Below, one piece after another: positions 40,356 through 64,000 of a stretch of 64,000 bases of DNA. The translations under genes were made by a program, and so were the position numbers. This stretch comes from Escarpia spicata (lineage: Eukaryota; Annelida; Polychaeta; Sabellida; Siboglinidae), in contig OZ023206.1 of assembly GCA_963995525.1 (NCBI GenBank), positions 2,935,100 through 2,999,099 of the forward strand, in the 5' to 3' direction. The notes under the pieces are model-generated. The model made no database searches and was not told where the DNA came from. It saw only the letters and a program-made list of their open reading frames with translations. The stretch's first letter is position 1; each line of letters opens with the position of its first letter.

Positions 40356-40554
40356 TTAAGCTGATACTTTTAATCAACCGCATTTAAATTGCGTAAGCGT
40401 TCTTAGCCGCACATGAAACCGGCCCATGATATATAGCGCATATTTAAAATTATTTTTTTCCTGAAAGCCCGCCACATCGACCACACTATGACGTCGCGAT
40501 GACGTTGAAGTCAGCGAAGATCACGTTCTTGAAGACATATGGTTTATATATAGA

Positions 40555-40563
40555 AAAACGTAC
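40555..40563 (+). promoter_or_regulatory. Possible TATA box of the EGF/lectin gene
   Basis: TATATATAG lies 77 bp upstream of the ATG at 40640. Spacing suits a start site near 40585. TA-rich runs are common here, so this is tentative. Confidence 0.3.
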
Positions 40564-40639
40564 GCATTGGCGAGCGTAGTTGAGACAATGAATATTATGT
40601 TTATATAACAACTGGCAAGAACCATATGAGAATACGCTC

Positions 40640-56462
<15,823 letters not shown>

Positions 56463-56720
56463 TTGTGTCTTTTTCATTGGTAGTTTGCCTTTTAATGTGT
56501 GAACCAAATAAATATATGAGTAAATACAGGTGAAACAATATCATTTTGAAGTTGTTTTCTCCGAAACGTCGCTTTCCCAAACACATTTAAAAAGTATAAG
56601 TTACATCGTAAATCACGAGAAAATGTTACCATCGTTTCTTTGTATTTCATCTTACAAATATATAATTGAGCATGAGTTGATATTTTATTAATGCGCGACA
56701 GTGTATTAGAAGTCCTTTAT
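56463..56720. other. Sequence downstream of the EGF/lectin gene
   Basis: Nothing beyond the AATAAA hexamer. Confidence 0.4.
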
Positions 56721-57630
56721 AATAATACATTTATTCGTACTAAAATTGTACAATTCGATTAAATCAATGTATATAAGTTACTGTGTACATAAAACAGTAA
56801 GCAATGAGCGCAGCTCATCAATGGCTAAAAAAGAAGTGCTACCCGCATTATCTATATTATGTAACACATATTTTGCAAATGAGACTCTACATACTAGTTC
56901 ATCATCTAGCCCCTCCTGGTAGTGGTCTTGAGTCATACCATAAAACTGATTAGACTTCATTCTAAAGAGTGTCATTGCATTGCAAGATATAATTAATACG
57001 TTTAGACATGTATGACCCACTACATTGAAGGGCTAGATGAGAGAGCATTTTCAAACTGGAGTTACTGCATTTCAAGCAACTCTGCATAAATCGTACCATT
57101 CGATTCATAATTTGATTTTGAATCGGTAATCAGTCTGCTCAAAGTGACACCATATTACAATGCGTGCAAACTGGTAGATTAAACAGTTTTCAGATACCTT
57201 TGCGCCACGTAGTATAAACATATCAAGATGTTTGTCTTGTAAGTTCCACAGACATACACCATAGAAATATGTACAGTACGACATAAATAATTGACGTTTT
57301 ATGTTTATAATACAAAACCCCAAATGAACAGATAATGCATTTATACGCCATATAAAATTATGACACATATCTTCTACCATAGCCTGGTGAGTTCTAGGAA
57401 CAATAATCTGGCCTAAATGCAACCCTTTTTATTCTGTTTCACTTTTAGACCATCAAAGTAAAATGGCCAGGCGATACCACTGCCATATTTAATAAGTTGA
57501 TATTTTGCCGGGTTAAATTGTAAGTCGTGTTCATACACATTTTGTTAAATGCATATATTGTTGGAGCTACCAAAGATATGTCATCAACATAGCCAACAGC
57601 ACCATAATGCTTATGACCAATCATAAAGCC

Positions 57631-57792
57631 TGTAACTATAATAAATATAGATAGAAAGAACTATTCAGTTTGTGAGAGTGGTCAGCGCGGCACTCCAGCC
57701 TTGGCGTGGCATCGTGGCCAGATGTAATTACTTTGTACGATTATGTTCATTAAAGTTGTTCTACAAAGCCTGAGTACATATCTAATGTGACA
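57631..57792 (+). repeat. 5' LTR
   Basis: 162 bp, TG...CA ends; matches 60740-60901 with only a couple of differences (for example TAACTATAA versus TAACGATAA), implying a fairly young insertion. Confidence 0.93.
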
Positions 57793-57806
57793 TGGTGGCA
57801 GCAGGA
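57793..57806 (+). promoter_or_regulatory. Candidate primer-binding site
   Basis: TGGTGGCAGCAGGA directly follows the 5' LTR and starts with TGG, as tRNA-primed sites do. The matching tRNA was not identified. Confidence 0.55.
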
Positions 57807-57882
57807 AACAACATACGTACTTGAATCAGTGAGGTGACTGCTTTTGTGTAACTTATGCCGACAAACTAATACTGGGCGAAAA

Positions 57883-58945
57883 ATGGGCGAATTGTCGGGC
57901 ATTGAGCCTCCTCGCATGGACTGGCTGGCAGCTGACTTGCCGTCCGAATTTCATGCCTTCAGACAATATTGCGACCTCATATTCAGTGGTCCATTCGCGG
58001 ACAAGGATGAGGCGAAACGCGTCACGTACATCTTACTGTGGATAGGACCAGAAGGACGGCGGATATATGATACATGGAATCTGACAGACGTAGACAGGAA
58101 GAAGCCGGATGTAATCTGGGGAAGATTTAAAGCGCTCATCGAGCCAATGTCAAACTTCCGATTAAATAGATTCAATTTGCAGAAATACCGCCAGATGGCG
58201 ACGGAGTCCGTGGACGACGTGCAAGACGCAGGCAAAGAAATGTCAATTCCGGGATGAAATTGAAACCGAGGAACGTCTAGTAGAACAACTCATAATCGGA
58301 GTCAGACATCACAAAATTCAGGAAAAACTGCTCAGTCGAAATGACAAGCTTACGTTGATAGCGGCCATGAACATTGCTAGGACACACGACACGACGATTG
58401 CTAATATGCAACAATTCTCAGGTGAAGTTACTGTTAATCACATTGGTCGACACAGTACGCATTGGCAACCACGTGACAACAGACATCACGAGTGTGGGGC
58501 CGGGGCGGAGAGCCAGCAGACGTGTTGCAAGTATGGTCGCCGACACCCAGTGAATGGTCGATGTCCAGCCCTAGGGAGCAGGTGTGACGCATGTGGTAAA
58601 GTTAATTACTGGAAGGCTGTCTGTAGACGCCAATACACTTCTACTCCACACACAGAAGTAAGAGGCAGACCACAGCAGCCAACATATCGTTGGAAAAATA
58701 GGACAAAATCCAGAAACAGGACAAGTCAAGGTACTCGTGATCACTCGATACGAAACTACAATGATCACGAAGGAGGCGCCATGCACACTATAAGCCAAAC
58801 GCAAGACCACCTCAGCGATAGCTTCGAGAGACTGACATTTGATGACGTCATTGTGGGCACCGACACACGTGATGAAGTCTACGCCAACCTCGACATAATA
58901 CTGAAAAGGAAACCGGAAATGCCAACGACGCTTAGGGTCAAGGTA
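57883..58945 (+). pseudogene. Gag of the LTR element, frameshifted
   Basis: The start ATG at 57883 opens MGELSGIEPPRMDW with a capsid-like region to 58257. A frameshift near 58215-58230 moves the frame. The second part has a Cys-rich knuckle at about 58540-58625 (CDACGK...YW...C), where the usual His of the CCHC pattern is Tyr. Gag forms the particle shell in such elements. Confidence 0.8.
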
Positions 58946-59325
58946 GACACCGGTGCACAGGGAAATGTCCTACCGCTACGAACATACCGACGTATGTATC
59001 CGGACGACTTAGATGCACATGGGTTCCCCAAGCAGGGGAGATTGGAAAACAGAAATACGGTCCTGACAGCGTACAATGGACAGCCAATACGACAATGAAC
59101 CTACAATGCGTGTACGGTGAGAGGAGATGCACTGCGAAGTTTTTCGTAGCTGACACACCAGGTCCGGTGATTCTCGGCCTGCCGTCATGTCGGGAACTAC
59201 ATCTAGTGATGATGAATTGTGAAGTCCAAGAGACGCACAAGAAGTTGGAAACGAAGGAAGACCTTCAACGACTTTATCCCGACCGTTTCAGAGGAATTGG
59301 CAACTTCAAGGGTGATTTCCACATA
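58850..59325 (+). pseudogene. Retropepsin-like protease of the LTR element
   Basis: The active-site triad DTGA is at 58946-58957, preceded by LRVKV. The frame stops at 59098 and resumes in another frame (ADTPGPVILGLPS), where ILGLPS matches the C-terminal retropepsin block. It would cut the polyprotein if intact. Confidence 0.8.
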
Positions 59326-60633
59326 GAGACACTGCGCCAAGAGACTCGGCTTGATCCCGAATTTACACTGCTACAGTCAATGATCGTGGACGGGTGGCCA
59401 GAGAGAAGGAATCAAGTTCCACCACAGTTGCGGAAATACTGGGCATTTCGAGACGAAATGTCAGTAGAACATGGCCTCATCACCAAGGGCGACTGTGTGG
59501 TGGTGCCAAGAAGCCTACAAGCGGAAATGCTTCAGAAGTTACACTCTGCACACCAAGGCATTCAAAAGACTCGCCTGCGAGCTCGTACTTGTGTGTACTG
59601 GAGCAATATGAATGCTGACATAGAAGATATGGTCAACAAGTGTGGCGGGTGTCAAGAAGCGCAACGAGCACAGACGAGAGAACCGATGTTACAGCTTTAC
59701 GTGCCGACACGTCAGTGGCAAACTGTGTGAACAGACTTGTTTAGCATCGGACAGCGCAACTATCTAATAGTCACTGACTATTATTCAAAATTCCCTTTCG
59801 TAAAGGAAGTAACTGGAAGTGTCACAAGCCGAGCAGTCATAGACTTGATGAAAGACATCTTCGCAGAACAGGGTGTTCCTCAGACTGTTATCAGTGATAA
59901 TGGAAGCCAGTACAGCTGCAGTGAGTTTCAGCGATTCGCACAACAGTGGGAGTTTAATCACGTGACGTCAAGTCCTCACTACCCACAGTCAAACGGTTTT
60001 GTGGAGAGACAAATACAGACGGTGAAGAGAACGCTAAAGAAAGCTAGTGCGGCGAAAATTGACATGGCGATGGCACTGTTGGTGTTGCGATCAACACCAA
60101 TCGATAGCTACCTACCTTCACCCGCAGAGATGTTGTATGCCAGGAAACTGAAGGCGGACCTTCCTGTTAGGATACGGGACACTCACACAAACCGAGACGA
60201 CATCAGACGACGATTGCTACAAAGACAACAGGATCAGAAGTCGTACTACGAATCGCAATGTACTCGACAACTTGCGAGATTCGAACCAGATCAACCTGTC
60301 CGTATACGTGACCACGACACCGGGTCGTGAAAGCCGGCTGTTGTCAAGAACGCGTGCGACAATCTACCGAGGTCGTACCATGTGCAACAGCAGAACGGAA
60401 ACACCGTGAGGCGCAATCGACGACACATTCGCAGAACCGGCGAGACTCACAGGTTCAACGATGACGATGTTGAGGGAGCTCACATACCTGCCGAAGAACC
60501 CGTCGAAGAACGCGAGGCAAATCGTGAGATCCGGGCTACAAGGCCAGTGAAACACGTAACATTTGAACCGGACTCGTGTTATCGTACAAGATCTGGGAGG
60601 GTAGTGAAACCGCCCCTCCGTTTTGAACAATAA
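59325..60633 (+). pseudogene. Integrase of the LTR element, two in-frame TGAs
   Basis: An HHCC zinc-binding region (HSAHQGIQ ... CGGCQ, about 59540-59660) precedes the core. Catalytic Asp (59776-59778), Asp (59896-59898) and Glu (60004-60006) have DD35E spacing and are all present. In-frame TGA codons at 59728-59730 and 60328-60330 interrupt it. The tail contains TRSGRVVKPP, typical of the C-terminus in this group. Confidence 0.88.
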
Positions 60634-60730
60634 GAGACTATAAGTTGCAACTCGAACTGTAATGCGTAAGTGCAACTGGAACAATAATGTATACGTTACA
60701 TCTCGATGATCCGTAACACTTCTTGTGTAA

Positions 60731-60739
60731 CAAGGGGGG
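60731..60739 (+). promoter_or_regulatory. Polypurine tract
   Basis: CAAGGGGGG immediately precedes the 3' LTR, the position used to prime plus-strand DNA. Confidence 0.7.
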
Positions 60740-60901
60740 TGTAACGATAATAAATATAGATAGAAAGAACTATTCAGTTTGTGAGAGTGGTCAGCGCGGC
60801 ACTCCAGCCCTGGCGTGGCATCGTGGCCAGATGTAATTACTTTGTACGATTATGTTCATTAAAGTTGTTCTACAAAGCCTGAGTACATATCTAATGTGAC
60901 A
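60740..60901 (+). repeat. 3' LTR
   Basis: 162-bp partner of the 5' LTR, same ends. Confidence 0.93.
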
Positions 60902-61499
60902 CAGCCAAAACCAGACATACAGAGTCTTGTTAACATTTCATCAATGTGGATAGAAAGAAAATGGGGGACAACACCACACCCTGCTTCACACCATTGTTAG
61001 TGGAGAAATACAATACATGGAATTGTTCCATGATACATTTAAATTTTGATTAGTGTACATATAAAGTGAACATCTGAGTAAAAGGGTATTCATTCCTCTT
61101 TCCATCAGTAAGTTAAAACGTTTAACATAATTTACTTTATGAAATGCTTTAGTAGCATCTAGTAATAACACGTAAACATCCGATTTGTTCTGCTGGAAAT
61201 AGTTCACAGTCTTCAATAACGCAAATGTACATTTAGCTGTAGAGCTTTGAGGTTTGAAACCAAACTGTAAATCACTTGTTTTAAGAGCATCAGAACTTTT
61301 TATCATTATAACCCAATCAAATATTTTCGACAGAGGGTTAAGAACAATAACTCGATAGTTATCAGGGTCATTTTTTTCCTCATGATTTCCTCTTGTTTTT
61401 TTTACCAGAGGTTGAATTGTGGATATATTAAAACCATCCGGGGTATACCCGTGTTAAACCATTGATATGAATGGCAAAGAAAGGAAAACATGTAATTTG

Positions 61500-64000
61500 T
61501 CAGAAGAAGAAGAAGAAGAATTTGTTTTATTTGACCCGGACATTTCAAATAATACATATAATACATCCGTGTCAAAAAATAATGCGAATATATAACCTTA
61601 TGGTAAACATAGTATAATGTATGATAAATAACAAAAAGTAGGGTCAGGAGACTCCTCTAAGACTATGGTGGTCGCTATCGAGGAGCCACCTTTTGTAATA
61701 AAACTTTAACTGAAGCAATACATCACCTAATAAAATTCTTCCATAAAAAGAAGAAAATAAACATAATATGTATGCATGTGTGTAGTGTAAGCAAGCTTAC
61801 ATCATTACTGTGTTTGTCGTTTAGGCACTGATTTGTACTTTATCAAGTTGACATGTGGTTCTCGGTTCTTAATTTTGCATACATATATAACAAGTTTGCC
61901 TTGTGCATGTTACTTGATCGTTTTCTAAAAAATAAAGTTGAACATACTTGGCAAATCCTTGTGAACTATGTGTACTAAGCTTTTCTTTGACTATATCAGG
62001 AATGTTATTTACTAAAAGTGGCAAAGTATGTCTAAGACATTTCTGAGCAAATTCATGTTGAATTGTATAAGCGTATATTTTATTCCTGACTCTTGCGTCA
62101 TGATTATATACCATAGTTAAACATTATCCTCCAGTTTTGAAAATAAACTGGTAAGTCATTGTGTAAATATTTATAGTAAAATTTTAATTGTTGTAGTTTA
62201 AGGATGTCATCTACTTTTAACAAGTTGAGTTTTTTCTGAAGTGGTTCTGTGTGGGAAGTATAATTACATAAGGTAATAATTCTCAGGGCTTTTTTTGAAG
62301 TTTTATTATTCTGTTTGATAGTAAGCCCACGCCATGATGCAATAATTAATGTGTGGCACTATTAAAGAATTATATAATATTATTTTAATACGAAGAGGTA
62401 ACATATGTTTCAATATATTTAAAATGCTATTTTTTTAGAACAAGCATTTTTTTTCAGTGTGTTTTTTCCAGTTTAGATTTGTATCTATAATTAAACCCAA
62501 AAAACTTAATTATTTGACTTGTTCAATATTTACACTGTCTATCAGAGTAAGTGTCTGTATGTTTTTCTTTGCCTTTTGAAATGTCATGTATTTAGATTTT
62601 GCTATGTTTAGCGATAATTTATTTATTTTGAGCCATTCAACTATTAAAACAATTTCTTCATTTATTAAAGATTCAACATTTTCGTCATCTATGTTATCTC
62701 TGAAAGTGTTTATTGTACTTGATAGAATTGTATCATCAGCATAAACTATAAAATTAAACATTTTACTGGCTTGTGTAAAATCAGTGATATATATGATGAC
62801 TAACAGGGGTACTAAAATTTAGCCTTGTGGTTCACCTGTTGTTATTGATAACATATTTGATTTTATATTGTAAATTTCCGTATATTGTTTACGATTTGTT
62901 AGATTACTGCTGAATAAGTTCAGATTTGTTCCATGTATATCATAATATTTCAATTTGTCAATTAAAATTAAATGGTCAACGGTATCAAAGGCTTTGGAAA
63001 GTTCTAGGTAAATATTAATGGGTATTATTTCATCCTTATCCAGTTGGGTTATTATTCTATCTATTAATTCTAGTGCTGCGTATTCAGTTGAATGTTTAGG
63101 TCGGAATCCATAGTGATGATAAAAAAAACTTAGAGTCTTTTAAGTAAGATGATAATTGGTCATACATAAGTTTTTCAAGTACTTTTCAAATAGCTGGTAG
63201 AAGAGATATGGGTCTATAATTATTGAATACTGCTGGCTCACATTTTTATAAATTGGAATTACCTTAGCAATTTTTAGTTGATCAGGGTATATTCCTGTGG
63301 TTAATACTTGATTTGTTAATCAAGTTAAAGATTTGGTTAGTGCAGGTTCAAGCCTTTTCAGCAGTTTGGTAGAGAGACCATCACATCCACAGCTACTTTT
63401 GTTGGGTAGATTAATTATTGTTCTCTTTATGGTATCTTCTTCAACGTATTTAAATGCAAAAATTACAGTTTACTATTTTATTTAGATAATATGAATGATC
63501 ATGAATGCCTTTGTATGTAATATCATTTGCCAGATTACTATCTATATTGATAAATAATGTATTGAATTTATTACATATTCTTTAAAATATTTTGAAAATG
63601 ATTGATTAATTTTATGTTTAGACAGGATTTCATTTATAGTTTTCCAAGTTTTGTTTATATCAAATTTAAATTTATTAAAACATTTGTTAAAATATGATTG
63701 CTTTGCGAAAACTTCTTTTCTCTTTTCAAAATACTATTGTATGTTTTTAGATTAATAAATCATACGCCATATTCAGAAGATTCAGGGTTTGTGATTTTCA
63801 AGTATTTGTAAAATTTGTTTCTGTTTCTTAATGAGGATAGCAAGCCTTGAGTTATCCATGTAGATTTTGTTATGTTTACATTTTATAAAATTTCACTAAT
63901 TTGCTAGTCATATATTTATTTTTAGCTTGATTTATTTCATTGATGATAATGTAATAATTATGGATTGGAACAGCATTTGAACTTGTATCTAATTTGTTTT
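61500..64000 (-). mobile_element. LINE, minus strand, running off the window
   Basis: The 3' end is at about 61500 with a (TTC)n tail on the minus strand (AGAAGAAGAAGAAG on +). C-terminal domain HEFAQKCLRHTLPLLVNNIP (62114-61869), RT catalytic FIVYADDTILSS (near 62735), LSKAFDTVDHLILIDKLKYY (near 62960), and further RT/linker sequence to the edge. Several frameshifts and stops. AT-rich, unlike the Ty3-type element next to it. Clade not assigned. Confidence 0.83.

Larger units (their letters stand above)
57631..60901 (+). mobile_element. Ty3/gypsy-type LTR retrotransposon lacking RT/RNase H
   Basis: Two 162-bp LTRs (57631-57792 and 60740-60901) start TGTAAC and end GTGACA, differing at very few positions. 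A primer-binding-site candidate TGGTGGCAGCAGG follows the 5' LTR, and a purine run AAGGGGGG precedes the 3' LTR. Flanks AAGCC and CAGCC fit a 5-bp target duplication with one change. Coding order is Gag, zinc knuckle, protease, integrase; the RT/RNase H block expected between protease and integrase (about 1.5 kb) is missing near 59325. Frameshifts and two in-frame TGAs break the rest. It is therefore non-autonomous. Confidence 0.9.
56721..61445 (-). mobile_element. LINE RT region on the minus strand, split by the LTR element
   Basis: 5' part (61445-60902): NPDNYR-like region, LQFGFKPQSSTAKCTFALLK, VYVLLLDATKAFHKVN and a region ending near SGFG. 3' part (57630-56721): MIGHKHYGAVGYVDDISLVA with the YVDD catalytic box, then thumb and C-terminal sequence (57422-57105, 57020-56778). 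The two halves join at the LTR insertion point. Several stops are present. Confidence 0.82.

Noticed and set aside
58571..59240. Minus-strand frames over the LTR element
   Set aside because: Shadows of Gag and protease coding sequence.

Overview
This is a repeat-rich animal nuclear segment: intron-rich genes with GT-AG introns, decayed LINEs, one Ty3/gypsy-type LTR element, and many micro- and minisatellites. Nothing looks prokaryotic. An invertebrate deuterostome (amphioxus-like) or a lophotrochozoan such as a mollusc fits best. Minisatellites that begin right at 5' splice sites recall those I remember being reported for amphioxus introns, but the sequence alone does not fix the species.

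Region 1 (540-23675, + strand) is an arsenite methyltransferase gene (AS3MT). Eight exons join in one frame to give 367 codons and a stop; only the N-terminal exon or exons lie upstream. The four cysteine sites known in the vertebrate enzyme and the SAM-binding glycine loop are present, so it looks functional. In five of seven introns, and just after the stop codon, an unrelated minisatellite starts within about 2-36 bp of the exon end. Most units are 36-45 bp. Intron 7 is 11.4 kb, mostly a composite satellite of 38-bp and 72-bp units sharing a 26-bp core, interrupted by three copies of a 550-bp island. Introns also hold a CR1/L2-like LINE, a hAT-like element, a foldback element and a TIR element.

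Region 2 (23376-35189) contains a segmental duplication. Block A carries the AS3MT last exon; block B carries a second, shortened last exon (31667-31738) with a good acceptor and an immediate in-frame TAG. Block A has an extra 2.2-kb insertion. Block B ends in an inverted-repeat element whose spacer lies in the opposite orientation in block A.

Region 3 (35470-56462, + strand) has two related LINEs, one filling a site that is empty in a nearby paralogous copy. It then holds a probable secreted multidomain gene: signal-peptide exon, EGF-like exon, two exons of an F-type-lectin-like domain, a partial EGF exon and a complete EGF exon. Introns are packed with minisatellites and LINEs. A 68-bp tandem duplication in the second lectin exon breaks the frame.

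Region 4 (56700-64000) is transposon territory. A minus-strand LINE is split by a 3.27-kb LTR element with 162-bp LTRs that has Gag, protease and integrase but no reverse transcriptase/RNase H. A further minus-strand LINE runs off the window end.
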